A stretch of 64,000 bases of DNA from Thermasporomyces sp040195635 (GCF_040195635.1 NZ_JBEFTX010000025.1:45972-109971), one strand, 5' to 3'. Numbered from the stretch's first letter, positions 8,025 through 16,908 are shown. Notes: generated from the letters alone by a model not told the origin. Translations and numbers: made by a program.

Positions 8025-9041
8025 GTGACTCCTCCCAGTCCGCCTTCGGGTCGCGCGAGTGGCCGGTCCGCCGAGGTTTCCGCAACCGCAACCACCACTG
8101 GCCCGAGCGCTGCAAGCAAGTCGACGCGAACCTCGCCAGGCCGTACGAATCCCACCGCCAGCGCCGCCACGAAGTTGACGGCCGCCGCGGCAAGGGACCC
8201 TGGGGCCGGGGCGACCAGGAAGCGGTCTGCCAACGAGTCCGCGGCGAAGGCGAGCGGGAAGACCGCGGCGAAGGCGGGCGGGAAGACGGCCGAGAAGTCG
8301 GCGGCGAAGTCCACCGCCAAGACCGCGAAGAAACCGGAGAGTCGGCTCGCGCTCGTCCGCCGGGCGCGCCGGATCAACAAGGTCCTCGCCGAGACCTATC
8401 CCGACGCACACTGCGAGCTCGACTTCGTCAATGCGTACCAACTTCTCGTCGCCACCATCCTGTCCGCCCAGACCACGGACAAGCGGGTCAACATGGTGAC
8501 GCCCGAACTCTTCGCGAAGTACGCCGAGCCCGCCGACCTCGCGGCAGCCGACCCCGCCGATGTCGAGCGGATCATCGCCTCGACCGGCTTCTTCCGCGCG
8601 AAGACGAAGTCGATCATCGGGATGGCCAAGGCGCTGTGTGAACGCTTCAACGGTGAGGTCCCGGCCAAGCTCGAGGACCTCGTCACGTTGCCCGGTGTCG
8701 GCCGTAAGACCGCGAATGTCGTTCTGGGCAACGCGTTTGACGTCCCCGGCATCACCGTCGACACCCACTTCCAGCGACTGACGCGACGGTTCGGATGGAC
8801 CACGCAGACCGACCCCGTGAAGATCGAGACCGAGGTCGCGTCGCTAATCCCGAAGAAGGAGTGGACGGTCCTGTCCCATCGGCTGATCTGGCACGGTCGG
8901 CGGATCTGTCACTCGCGCCGTCCCGCGTGTGGCGCGTGCCCGGTGGCGCCGTTGTGCCCGTCGTACGGCGAAGGGCCCACCGACCCCAAGGTCGCGGCGA
9001 AGCTGGTCCGCACTCCCGCGGAGGCCCTGGACAGTCGATGA
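8025..9041 (+). CDS. nth: Endonuclease III with extended basic N-terminus
   Basis: DNA glycosylase/AP lyase of base excision repair, removing oxidised pyrimidines. The helix-hairpin-helix reads LPGVGRKTANVVLGNAF with the catalytic Lys, and TVDTHFQRL carries the catalytic Asp. The [4Fe-4S] cluster cysteines follow the pattern C-x6-C-x2-C-x5-C (ICHSRRPACGACPVAPLC). The GTG at 8025 gives 338 residues, of which about 110 form an N-terminal tail of Ala/Lys repeats (KTAAKAGGKTAEKSAAK) resembling histone H1 tails and absent from E. coli Nth; it probably increases DNA binding. The frame is open further upstream, but a leaderless promoter supports this start. The stop overlaps an ATG that opens the next ORF. 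Confidence 0.92.
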   Translation: MTPPSPPSGRASGRSAEVSATATTTGPSAASKSTRTSPGRTNPTASAATKLTAAAARDPGAGATRKRSANESAAKASGKTAAKAGGKTAEKSAAKSTAKTAKKPESRLALVRRARRINKVLAETYPDAHCELDFVNAYQLLVATILSAQTTDKRVNMVTPELFAKYAEPADLAAADPADVERIIASTGFFRAKTKSIIGMAKALCERFNGEVPAKLEDLVTLPGVGRKTANVVLGNAFDVPGITVDTHFQRLTRRFGWTTQTDPVKIETEVASLIPKKEWTVLSHRLIWHGRRICHSRRPACGACPVAPLCPSYGEGPTDPKVAAKLVRTPAEALDSR

Positions 9042-9871
9042 GTGGCCAGGTCGGCGGACGATCCATGATCATGAAGGAAAACCGGTCAATACGCCGACAA
9101 ATCCTTCATGATCACGATCATGATCACGGGACGGCGGGGCGGGGTCGAGCTCGACGAGCAGTGGTGCCCGCTCGGGCTTCTGCCCTGATCGCGGTCGCCC
9201 TGGCGGCCGTCCTGTTGCTGGCGGCCGGCTGCGCGGGCGCGGACGTGGGCGGAGTGGGGGACCGGACCGCCCCGGAAGACAGGTCGGGACGCTCGTCGGG
9301 CCCGGCCACCCGCCAGTCACTCGATTCTCCCGACGTGGTGGCCCTGCGTACCGATGCCGGCCTCGCGTCGTGTGACGAGCTCACCTCGGCCCAGGCCGAC
9401 ACTCCCCGCGCTGGGCCCAAGGACTCGTCCCGGGCGCCGCTCCCCGACCTCACCCTGCCCTGCCTCGGACCCGGGGGCGACGTCCCGCTGGCGGAGATCA
9501 CCGGCCGGCCGGCCGTGATCAACGTCTGGGCGCAGTGGTGCGGACCGTGCCGGGAGGAGTCTCCGCACTTCCAGACGTTGTACGAACATGCGGATGGACA
9601 GCTGACCGTCATGGGCGTCGACTACGACGACCCGCAGCCGGCGCGGGCGCTGGCGTTCGTGGACCAACTCGGGCTTCGCTACCCACAGGCGGCTGATCCC
9701 GACAAACGGCTCAGAGCGCCGTTCGGGTTGTTCGCCGGGCTGCCGGCGACCGTCTTCGTCGACGCGGACGGGCGGATCGTGCACGTCGCCCATCGAGCGT
9801 ACGAATCCGAGCGGTCACTCGCCCGCGACGTTCGTACCCACCTGGGGGTGGAGCTGGAGATGGAGCGGTGA
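9038..9871 (+). CDS. TlpA/ResA-like thioredoxin lipoprotein
   Basis: Membrane-anchored periplasmic-side thiol oxidoreductase. The redox site WAQWCGPCREES (C168 and C171 from the ATG) and NVWAQWCGPC context identify the TlpA/ResA class, which supports cytochrome c maturation or general disulfide reduction. The lipobox LLLAAGC lies at residues 59-65. Two starts are possible. The ATG at 9038 overlaps the nth stop but then translates a palindromic repeat (9066-9126) into an odd peptide ending HDHDHDHG. The GTG at 9161 places the lipobox Cys at residue 24, the normal length for a lipoprotein signal. The inner start is biologically more sensible; the outer is given because the frame is uninterrupted. 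The 3' end overlaps the NUDIX gene (GTGA). Orthologue class of Rv3673c. Confidence 0.85.
   Translation: MSGQVGGRSMIMKENRSIRRQILHDHDHDHGTAGRGRARRAVVPARASALIAVALAAVLLLAAGCAGADVGGVGDRTAPEDRSGRSSGPATRQSLDSPDVVALRTDAGLASCDELTSAQADTPRAGPKDSSRAPLPDLTLPCLGPGGDVPLAEITGRPAVINVWAQWCGPCREESPHFQTLYEHADGQLTVMGVDYDDPQPARALAFVDQLGLRYPQAADPDKRLRAPFGLFAGLPATVFVDADGRIVHVAHRAYESERSLARDVRTHLGVELEMER
9066..9126. repeat. Palindromic repeat of a second family, inside the tlpA-like frame
   Basis: TGATCATGAAGGA (9066-9078) is repeated inverted as TCCTTCATGATCA (9102-9114) around a 23-nt centre, followed by a partial direct copy CATGATCACG. It has the arm-centre-arm form of the four-copy family but a different sequence and AT-richer arms than the surroundings. 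It lies between nth and the true lipoprotein start. Confidence 0.8.
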
Positions 9872-10722
9872 GGTCGCTGCCGGACGACGCCGAACGACCC
9901 GGCCGCGCCGACGGCACGGACGAGGACAGTCCGGGTGCCATACGCTCCGCCGCCAGCACAGACGGGTTGCCGGCCTGGCTGCGGCCGGTCGCGGACGTCG
10001 CGACCCGGGTCACCCCGGCCGACTTCCGAGGTGCCCTCCCTCCGGACGGTGGCGGGCGTTCCTCCGCCGTCCTGCTGCTCTTCGGCGAGGACGCCGATGG
10101 TCGCCCCGAGATCCTGCTGATCGAACGCGCGCACACCCTGCGGTCACACGCCGGACAGCCGGCCTTTCCAGGCGGCGCGATCGACCCCGACGACGATGGG
10201 CCGGTCGCCGCGGCGCTCCGCGAAACGGTGGAAGAGACCGGGCTCGACCCCCTGGGCGTCGAGGTGTTCGGTACCCTGCCGGCGCTCTATCTCCCGCCCT
10301 CCGGCTATGTCGTCACCCCGGTACTCGGCTGGTGGCATACCCCCTCGCCGGTACGGGTGGTCGACCCGGAGGAGGTCGCGTCCGTGCGCCGAGTCCCACT
10401 GGACTCCCTGCTCTCCGCCGCCAATCGGCTGCGGGTCCGGCACCCGTCGGGTTTCGTCGGACCCGCGTTCGCCGTCGCCGGGCTGGTGGTGTGGGGATTC
10501 ACCGGCGGTGTCCTCGACCGGCTGATCACGCTGGCCGGCTGGGAACGCCCCTGGGACCGGAACCGGGTCGAGGACCTGCCCGTACACCTGGTGAACCTTT
10601 CCCGCGCAGGCGGACGAGCAGATGCACAGCGAAACCCCAGGGCAGACACACATTCCGCGGGTACGAATGAACCGCAGGCGCCTCAGGCGAGCACCGGACG
10701 AGAGCAAGGGGAAACGTCGTGA
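9868..10722 (+). CDS. NUDIX CoA diphosphatase, NudL/PCD1-like
   Basis: Predicted coenzyme A pyrophosphatase of 284 residues. It carries the UPF0035 signature LLIERAHTLRSHAGQPAFPGGAID immediately before the Nudix box ending ALRETVEETGL, a combination specific to CoA-pyrophosphohydrolases. GTG at 9868 overlaps the preceding stop and its own end overlaps marP, so nth-tlpA-nudL-marP is read as one coupled operon. The last 60 residues (RADAQRNPRADTHSAG and onward) are low complexity and probably disordered. Orthologue class of Rv3672c. Confidence 0.9.
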   Translation: MRSLPDDAERPGRADGTDEDSPGAIRSAASTDGLPAWLRPVADVATRVTPADFRGALPPDGGGRSSAVLLLFGEDADGRPEILLIERAHTLRSHAGQPAFPGGAIDPDDDGPVAAALRETVEETGLDPLGVEVFGTLPALYLPPSGYVVTPVLGWWHTPSPVRVVDPEEVASVRRVPLDSLLSAANRLRVRHPSGFVGPAFAVAGLVVWGFTGGVLDRLITLAGWERPWDRNRVEDLPVHLVNLSRAGGRADAQRNPRADTHSAGTNEPQAPQASTGREQGETS

Positions 10723-11897
10723 ACCTCTTCGACGTCGTACTGATCCTGGTGGCGGTCGGCTATGCCGTCTCCGGGTTCCGGCAGGGCTTCCTCGTCGGTG
10801 GGCTCGGCGTCGCGGGGCTCATCGGCGGTGGCGTGCTCGGCGTGAAAATCGCGCCCGTGGTGCTGGCGCAGTACCCCCCGAGCGTCAAGGTGTCGCTCGC
10901 CGCCCTGGGCATCGTGCTCGGTGGGGCACTGCTCGGCCAGGCCCTGGGCGCGGCGCTGGGCGCGGCGATGCGCGACCGGGTCACGTGGCGACCCGCGCAC
11001 ATGGTCGACTCCACCGGCGGTGCCGTCCTCAGCGTCCTCGCGATGCTGCTGGTGGCGTGGATTCTCGGCTCCGCCGTGGCGGGTGCGCAGTTCGGTGACG
11101 TGTCGCGGGTCGTGCGTACGTCCAAGGTGCTGGCCACGGTCGACCAGTTCATGCCGCAGGGTGCCGAGGATGTCCTGCTGGCCTTCAGCCGGGTCGTCGA
11201 CCCGAGCCTCTTCCCGCGGTATCTCGAACCGTTCGCGCCGGAGCAGATCGCGCCGGCGCGCCCGCCGACGGCCGCGATTCTGCGTGACGCAGACGTCGAA
11301 CGTGCTGCCGCGAGCGTCGTACGCGTGACCGGCTTGGCACCCAGCTGCTCGCGGTCGCTGGAGGGTTCGGGCTTCGTCTACGGCGCGGCCCGGGTGATGA
11401 CCAACGCGCACGTCGTCGCCGGGGTGACCGAGCCGAAGGTGCAGACGGCCGAGGGGGATACCTACGATGCCGAGGTCGTGCTCTACGACCCCGACCGCGA
11501 CGTCGCCGTCCTCGAGGTGCCCGACCTGCCGCTGCGCCCACTGCAGCTGGACGACACCGCCGACGCCGGCGACCAGGGAGCCGTGCTTGGCTATCCGGAG
11601 AACGGACCGTTCTCGGCCGCTCCGGCCCGGGTGCGTGCCGAGCAGCGGCTGCAGGGGCCGGACATCTACGGCGGCCGTGAAGTCGTCCGTAACGTCTTCT
11701 CCCTCTACGCCGAGGTACGCCCCGGCAACTCCGGCGGTCCGCTGGTGTCACCCGAGGGTACGGTGACCGGCGTCATCTTCGCCGCCTCCGTCGAGGACAA
11801 CCAGACCGGTTACGCCCTGACCATCGAAGAGGTCATGAGTGACGCTCGGGCCGGTAGGCAGGCCGACGCCCCGGTCTCCACGGGTGGCTGCGCCTGA
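10719..11897 (+). CDS. marP: Membrane serine protease MarP (CvpA plus trypsin-like domain)
   Basis: Protease of 392 residues needed in mycobacteria for acid and oxidative stress survival and wall hydrolase processing. Four transmembrane segments of the CvpA/colicin V type occupy residues about 5-125. The extracytoplasmic protease domain has the triad H231 (MTNAHVV), D261 (DRDVAVL) and S338 (RPGNSGGPL). C210 and C391 lie at the places of the redox-sensitive disulfide known in M. tuberculosis MarP, so oxidative activation is probably conserved. GTG at 10719 overlaps the NUDIX stop and follows AAGGGG. It closes the nth operon. Confidence 0.94.
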   Translation: MNLFDVVLILVAVGYAVSGFRQGFLVGGLGVAGLIGGGVLGVKIAPVVLAQYPPSVKVSLAALGIVLGGALLGQALGAALGAAMRDRVTWRPAHMVDSTGGAVLSVLAMLLVAWILGSAVAGAQFGDVSRVVRTSKVLATVDQFMPQGAEDVLLAFSRVVDPSLFPRYLEPFAPEQIAPARPPTAAILRDADVERAAASVVRVTGLAPSCSRSLEGSGFVYGAARVMTNAHVVAGVTEPKVQTAEGDTYDAEVVLYDPDRDVAVLEVPDLPLRPLQLDDTADAGDQGAVLGYPENGPFSAAPARVRAEQRLQGPDIYGGREVVRNVFSLYAEVRPGNSGGPLVSPEGTVTGVIFAASVEDNQTGYALTIEEVMSDARAGRQADAPVSTGGCA

Positions 11898-12007
11898 TCC
11901 CGCGTCCGCGCCGATTGCTCGAGGGGCGCCCTGCGCCAGCGGCGCCTTGTGTGTGGGGGGCGCCCTCATCCAAAGGCATGGTCGGACAGGGCCTCGGTGG
12001 ACGGTGC

Positions 12008-12922
12008 TCAGACGTCGTCCAGCCAGGCGACCAGTTCCTTGGTGAAGGCGTCCGGCGCTTCCTCGTGGGGGAAGTGTCCGACGCCGTCGAGGAGCCGCCA
12101 GCGGTAGGGCCCGGCGACGTACTCCGCCGAACCTTCGGCGGTCGCGGGGAGCACCGACGGGTCCAGCATTCCGTGTAGCTGCAGCACCCGCTGGCGTACC
12201 GGCTGGCGCATCCGGGCGACGAAGCGCCGCCCGTCGGTACGGAACGCAGCCCGGACGAGCCACCGGTAGTACTCCAGTGCACAGTGCGGAGCCGGCCACA
12301 GCTGCATGGCCTTGCGGTAGCGCCGGGCGGTCTCCGCATCGGGAAACGCCGACCCGGGCGCGGCCCACCGGCGCAGCAGGGTCTCGACCAGGGCGGCGTC
12401 ATCCGCGACCAGCCGGCGTTCGGGAATGATCGGCGACTGGAACGACACCACGTGCCCCGCGGCACGCAACTGTCGCCCGCCACGGAACGCAGCGGTACGC
12501 AGCCGCAGCGGATGCGGCGCCGAGGCAACGGCCAGGCGACTCACCTGGCGAGGGTGCAGCGCCGCCGTCGCCCACGCGACGTACCCGCCCCAGCCGTGTC
12601 CGACGAGCACGGCATCGGAATGGCCCAGTGAACGCACCAACCCGGCGACGTCACCCGCCAGCGTCACCGGGTCGTAGCCACGCGGCGTCTTGTCGCTCCC
12701 GCCGTACCCCCGAAGATCCATGGCGACAGCGCGGAAGCCGAGCTCCGACAGCACAGGCAGCTGATGCCGCCAGGCCCACCAGAACTCCGGAAACCCGTGC
12801 AGGAACAGAACGAGAGGACCGTCGCCGGCGTCGGCCACATGGAACCGGGCGCCGTTCGCTGCGACCCATCGATGGCTCCACGGGCCGTCGATGTCGACGA
12901 TCCCGCCAGACTTGGCGGTCAT
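12008..12922 (-). CDS. Alpha/beta-hydrolase of epoxide-hydrolase type lacking the nucleophile
   Basis: Alpha/beta-hydrolase fold protein of about 304 residues at the position of ephE (Rv3670) in the conserved cluster. The oxyanion motif HGFPEFWWAWRHQ, the acid in LHGMLDPSVLP and the histidine in GVGHFPHEE are all present. The nucleophile elbow, however, reads VGHGWGG (near residue 110), with Gly where epoxide hydrolases have Asp (GHDWGG). No Ser or Cys is there either, so normal ester-intermediate chemistry looks impossible unless another residue substitutes. ATG at 12922 was taken; a GTG at 12931 is in frame. Convergent with marP. Confidence 0.82.
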   Translation of the reverse strand: MTAKSGGIVDIDGPWSHRWVAANGARFHVADAGDGPLVLFLHGFPEFWWAWRHQLPVLSELGFRAVAMDLRGYGGSDKTPRGYDPVTLAGDVAGLVRSLGHSDAVLVGHGWGGYVAWATAALHPRQVSRLAVASAPHPLRLRTAAFRGGRQLRAAGHVVSFQSPIIPERRLVADDAALVETLLRRWAAPGSAFPDAETARRYRKAMQLWPAPHCALEYYRWLVRAAFRTDGRRFVARMRQPVRQRVLQLHGMLDPSVLPATAEGSAEYVAGPYRWRLLDGVGHFPHEEAPDAFTKELVAWLDDV

Positions 12923-12986
12923 GAGACCCACTGTCCCATAGCGGACAGCACCGCGCGGCTGTTCTCAGACTGGCCCGTGACGGGAC

Positions 12987-13718
12987 TCACTCCGGCCGGT
13001 GTCCGCCTGTGTTGCCGCCTGTGTTGCCGCGGCCGACCATGCCTTTCGCTTCTTCGATCGAGTGGAGGGTGCGCTCAGGTCCTTTTGCCTTACGTACGCT
13101 GCGGAGACCGACGAAGGCGATGATTCCCGCCACCAGCAGGTAGACGACCCCGACGATCACGAAGGCCACCGCGGGATGGAAACCGGCGGCGACGAGACCG
13201 TAGCCGGCCGCGATCGAGAGCATGAGGAAAGCGACGTACGCAAGGAACCCGGCAGCGCCGAAGAGCCCGGCACCCTTGGTGGCGGCCCGTGCGCTTTCGC
13301 TGAGTTCGGCCTTCGCCAGCGCGATCTCACCGCGTACGAGTGCCGAAAGGTCACGGCTCGCACTCGCGACGAGCTGACCGAGGCTCCGCGCGTCGTCATC
13401 CGCCATCGCTCCATCATGCTCCGGAACGGCGCCCAATGGCTGGGTCTCCTGGCGTTCTCGGTCGCGCGCGGAGGCTTGGTCGGACCCGATCGCCTGATCC
13501 GGTACGGACGCCTGGTCATATACGGACGCCTGGTCAAATACGGACGCCTGGTCATATACGGGGGCCCGGTCGACGGGAGCGCCTGCCTGTTCGCCCGCGG
13601 CGGGCTGGTCGGGCGCGGACGGTTGATCGGGCGCGGACGGCTGCTCGGGGATGGCGGCGCGGCTCGCCTGCCCAGTCGGGTTGCCACGCTCCGCTGGCGT
13701 CTCGTCCTGCCCCGACAT
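12987..13718 (-). CDS. Actinobacterial holin-X/PF07332-type membrane protein
   Basis: Membrane protein of 243 residues. The conserved part (residues about 115-215) begins RSLGQLVASASRDLSALVRGEIALAKAEL and contains two transmembrane helices, the pattern of the 'phage holin family' (PF07332), which despite the name is a chromosomal actinobacterial family of unknown role, found at Rv3669 in the same cluster. ATG at 13718 follows AAGGAG by 6-7 nt. Residues about 28-85 are an acidic, disordered tail built from repeats of DQASVY/DQPSAP encoded by near-identical tandem DNA units (around 13495-13645), so length variation between strains is expected. Confidence 0.87.
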   Translation of the reverse strand: MSGQDETPAERGNPTGQASRAAIPEQPSAPDQPSAPDQPAAGEQAGAPVDRAPVYDQASVFDQASVYDQASVPDQAIGSDQASARDRERQETQPLGAVPEHDGAMADDDARSLGQLVASASRDLSALVRGEIALAKAELSESARAATKGAGLFGAAGFLAYVAFLMLSIAAGYGLVAAGFHPAVAFVIVGVVYLLVAGIIAFVGLRSVRKAKGPERTLHSIEEAKGMVGRGNTGGNTGGHRPE

Positions 13719-13904
13719 GATCACTCCTTCCGGCATCGTCCCCGCCGCGTCTCGTACGACCTGCCGTGCCGTGTCTCGTGCAGCCGTGCCGCGTCTCGTA
13801 CGAGCGGGAGACGGGGCGGTCACCCACAAAACCGGCAGGCTGACGCCTCATCCCGTTCGTACCCACCGCGTCTTGGCCATGCACCCACCGGGCGGCCAGG
13901 TCGG

Positions 13905-15158
13905 TCATCCAGCCGGCGCGTTTCCGGAGGAACTGGAGGTATCGGCGGCCTGAGACGTCCGTTGCCGGAATCGCAACAAGACCGCCGCGGCGAGGGCAGC
14001 GATCAACGAGGCGAGCAGGACCGCGGCCTTGATCCGCGCCAGTCGAGCCGGCTCGTCCCCGAACGCCAGATCGCTGATCAGCAGGCAGACCGTGAACCCG
14101 ATGCCGGAGAGGATCCCGACCGCGACGATGTCGCGCCAGGTCAGGTCCGGGCTGAGGTCGGCATGGGTGAGCCGGGCGGTGAGCCAGGCTCCGCCGAAGA
14201 CGCCGACGCACTTCCCGACCACCAGGCCGACGATGACACCCAGTGCGGCCGCGTCGGTGCTCATCGCACCGAGCGCACTCGCCGTCACCGGCACCCCGGC
14301 TGCCGCCAGCGCGAACACCGGAACGGCCACACCAGCCGACAGCGGCCGGAGCCGGTGTTCGAGACGTTCGGCTGGTGAGGACTTCTCCTCCGGATCGGGT
14401 CGTACGCGGGTCAGGAGCCCCAGTGCGACGCCCGCAACAGTCGCGTGGATCCCGCTCTGGTAGGTCAACCACCACACGGCGAGGGCGAGCGGTACGTAGA
14501 CGAGCGGGGTCCGCACCCGGCGATGCTGGAGAACGGCGTAGCCGCCCAACAGCACCACCGCCAGCGCCAGCGCGGCGAGGTCGAGCGACTCGGTGAAGAA
14601 CACCGCGATGACGGTGATCGCGCCCAGGTCGTCCACCACCGCAAGCGTCAGCAGGAACGCCCGCAGAGCGGGCGGCAGCGCAGAACCCGCGACCGCGAGG
14701 ACGGCAAGGGCGAACGCGATGTCGGTCGCCATGGGTACCGCCCAGCCGACGGTCGCCTCGACATCACCCATGCCGAGGACCAGACCGACGTACAGCAGGG
14801 CGGGTACGACCATGCCGGCGACTGCGGCGACGAGGGGCACCAGCGCCCGGGAGAGGTGACGCAGCGAGCCGGTGACGAGCTCGCGTTTCAGCTCGAGTCC
14901 GGCGACGTAGAAGAAGATCGTGAGCAGCCCGTCGGCCGCCCAACCCTCCAGCGTCAGCGGGCCGACCGAGAAGTGCCGGGCCTGCTCGTAGGTGTCGTGC
15001 CAGGGCGAGTTCGCCCACACGAGCGCGATGACCGCGGCGGCGAGCAGGAGGGCGCCCCCGACGGTCTCCTGCCGCAGCGCGTCGAGGAGGAACGGTCGCT
15101 CCTCCCGCTGGGGCGCGGCGAACAGGAAGGGACGGCGTGGCCGGGGTCGGCGCGGCAT
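13905..15158 (-). CDS. nhaA: Na+/H+ antiporter NhaA
   Basis: Inner-membrane sodium/proton antiporter of 417 residues for pH and sodium homeostasis. The ion-binding Asp pair lies in TLAVVDDLGAI, and FFYVAGLELKRELV and DIAFALAVLAV are further NhaA signatures. About 11-12 membrane helices are visible. ATG at 15158 starts MPRRPRPRRPF, a basic cytoplasmic lead. The frame is open for 113 codons upstream, but that extension is low-complexity and includes the tandem repeats described below. Upstream on the same strand is the SpoU methyltransferase. Confidence 0.93.
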   Translation of the reverse strand: MPRRPRPRRPFLFAAPQREERPFLLDALRQETVGGALLLAAAVIALVWANSPWHDTYEQARHFSVGPLTLEGWAADGLLTIFFYVAGLELKRELVTGSLRHLSRALVPLVAAVAGMVVPALLYVGLVLGMGDVEATVGWAVPMATDIAFALAVLAVAGSALPPALRAFLLTLAVVDDLGAITVIAVFFTESLDLAALALAVVLLGGYAVLQHRRVRTPLVYVPLALAVWWLTYQSGIHATVAGVALGLLTRVRPDPEEKSSPAERLEHRLRPLSAGVAVPVFALAAAGVPVTASALGAMSTDAAALGVIVGLVVGKCVGVFGGAWLTARLTHADLSPDLTWRDIVAVGILSGIGFTVCLLISDLAFGDEPARLARIKAAVLLASLIAALAAAVLLRFRQRTSQAADTSSSSGNAPAG

Positions 15159-15296
15159 GGGGATGTCCTCGTGGGCGGCGGAGCGGATGTGGTCAGGGGA
15201 ATCGTGACTGCGTCGCCGACCAGGCTTCACGGCGCACCAGTTCCAGGCTACCGATGCACATTCCGCGTCGGAAATCGAAGCGGAACGCCTGGTGCT

Positions 15297-15375
15297 CGCT
15301 CGAGGGGACCGTTCGCTCGAGGGGACCGTTCGCTCGAGGGGACCGTTCGCTCGAGGGGACTGCTCGCTCGAGGGA
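15297..15375. repeat. 17-bp tandem repeat, 4.6 copies, upstream of nhaA
   Basis: CGCTCGAGGGGACCGTT is repeated without gaps at 15297, 15314 and 15331, then once with three changes at 15348 and partially at 15365. It lies between the end of the SpoU gene and the nhaA start and could tune nhaA expression or mRNA structure. Each unit contains CTCGAG. Confidence 0.92.
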
Positions 15376-15381
15376 ACGCAG

Positions 15382-16278
15382 TCACGCCCGCGCCGCTGAC
15401 CGGCGCTGGCGCCGTGCCTCGTAGCACATGATCCCTGCCGCGACCGAGGCGTTGAGGGAACTCGCCGCGCCTGCGATGGGGATGCGCGCGACCACATCGC
15501 AGGACTCCCGCCACGCCGCGCTCATCCCGCGCAGTTCGTTGCCGACGACCAGCAGGCGAGCCCCGGTGAGGTCGGCCACATCGACGTCGAACTCACCCGA
15601 CTCATCCGTCCCCACCACCTGGAGGTCGACACCTCTCGTCGAACGGAGTTCGGCGACCCAGGCCAGCACGTCGCGAGGCGAGCCCTGGCGTACCACCGGC
15701 AGGGCGAACAGTGAGCCGGTGCTCGCCCGCACCGCCCGCGGGTCGTACACGTCGGCGGCGTGTCCGGTGACGATCACCCCGCACGCACCGAACGCGTCGG
15801 CCGAGCGGACGAGGGTCCCGATGTTGCCCGGGTTGGCCGGCCGGTCGAACAGCAGCACGAGACCGTCCGGTGGTACGACGATGCGGTCCAGCCGGTCCGG
15901 TGGCATCTCGGCGACCGCGATCAGTTCGGGCGCGCCGGCGGCCTTGTCGCCGAGCTCGGCCAGGAGCGGAGGGGCGACGTCGACGACCTGGGCGGCGTGC
16001 TGCCCGCCCGTCGCCCGCGCGATCAGGTCCGTCGCCCACGCCGACAGGGGAGTGTCGGTGGGGCGGAGGAGTGCCCGGAGTGGCCAGCCGTGGTCGACGG
16101 CCAAGGTGATCGGTCGTACGCCGTGGACGAGGAACTCGCCGGCCTGGTGCCGCTTCGTACGGTTGTCCAGCAGCGCCTGCCACTGCTGGAACCGCGCGTT
16201 GCGCGTGCCGATCCGGCGCTCCCTCGCGGGGGAGCCCGACCTTCCTGCCTTGCGTGACACGGTTCCCGATGCTGGCAC
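15382..16278 (-). CDS. SpoU/TrmH-family RNA 2'-O-methyltransferase
   Basis: SAM-dependent RNA ribose methyltransferase of 298 residues. The three SpoU motifs are complete: FDRPANPGNIGTLVRSADAFG (motif 1), LLVVGNELRGMS (motif 2) and IPIAGAASSLNASVAAGIM (motif 3), forming the trefoil-knot SAM site. An N-terminal RNA-binding domain (residues about 20-115) precedes them. Target could be tRNA or 23S rRNA; sequence does not decide. The start at 16278 is the first methionine in frame and a shorter form is possible. Confidence 0.9.
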   Translation of the reverse strand: MPASGTVSRKAGRSGSPARERRIGTRNARFQQWQALLDNRTKRHQAGEFLVHGVRPITLAVDHGWPLRALLRPTDTPLSAWATDLIARATGGQHAAQVVDVAPPLLAELGDKAAGAPELIAVAEMPPDRLDRIVVPPDGLVLLFDRPANPGNIGTLVRSADAFGACGVIVTGHAADVYDPRAVRASTGSLFALPVVRQGSPRDVLAWVAELRSTRGVDLQVVGTDESGEFDVDVADLTGARLLVVGNELRGMSAAWRESCDVVARIPIAGAASSLNASVAAGIMCYEARRQRRSAARA

Positions 16279-16908
16279 ACGGCGCCCCCGGTGCGCCGAG
16301 CGGGAGTGACTCGTCAGAGATCTTCACAGACTGGGCCATATCGACCGAAACCGGCAAAGTAGGTGTGTCGGCCGGCTGCCGGCGATCGCGCACCGCGGCT
16401 GTTTCCACTGATGACGTCCAGGTGAATTCCTCCACCGTCGTACGAACGAACCGCCGTCCGGCCGGGGAGCTCCCGCGGGACGCAACCGCTGCCACGACGT
16501 GAGAACGCGTCTGTCGCCTGCCCGCCGCGGACCGGGTGAACGCCCGTCCCGCGACGTGTCTGGTGAGGAGCGAACCCCCTCCACCACGGTCGTGAAGCCC
16601 GCTCGCAGCGTGCTCGTAACCCGCTCCATGGGATGCATCCGCCCCCTGGTGGGTCCATGGCTTGGGTGGCTAAGATCGCACGCACGCCGCCGCGGCCCAC
16701 GTCGGGCAACCCGCGAGCAGGCGTGTCAGATGCTCGCAACCATAGGAGTTGGTGGTGTTGCACTCACGGTCATTCGCGAGAGTGCTGACCAACCCACCTG
16801 GTGACGCGAAGACCGGTGCCGCACACGATCGTGTGACGGCTTCGATGTCATTCGTCCGCGAGTAGCTGTGTCCCATTGTCGCCGCCGCACCATAGAGGAC
16901 GAGAGCAC
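16279..16908. other. Intergenic region upstream of filP
   Basis: No credible gene is seen: the short open frames lack ribosome sites and codon bias. The one clear structure is the CACACGATCGTGTG palindrome near its right end. It must hold the promoters of the divergent SpoU and filP genes. Confidence 0.6.
16822..16835. promoter_or_regulatory. 14-bp perfect palindrome upstream of filP
   Basis: CACACGATCGTGTG lies 74 bp before the filP start. Perfect symmetry and position suggest an operator; no regulator is identified. Confidence 0.45.

Noticed and set aside
9066..9114. Terminator after nth
   Set aside because: The arm sequence is AT-rich with a 23-nt loop and lies inside an open coupled operon frame; repeat element is the better explanation.
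12987..13718. Prophage remnant suggested by a holin-like protein
   Set aside because: PF07332 is a chromosomal actinobacterial family in a conserved cluster; no other phage genes are near.
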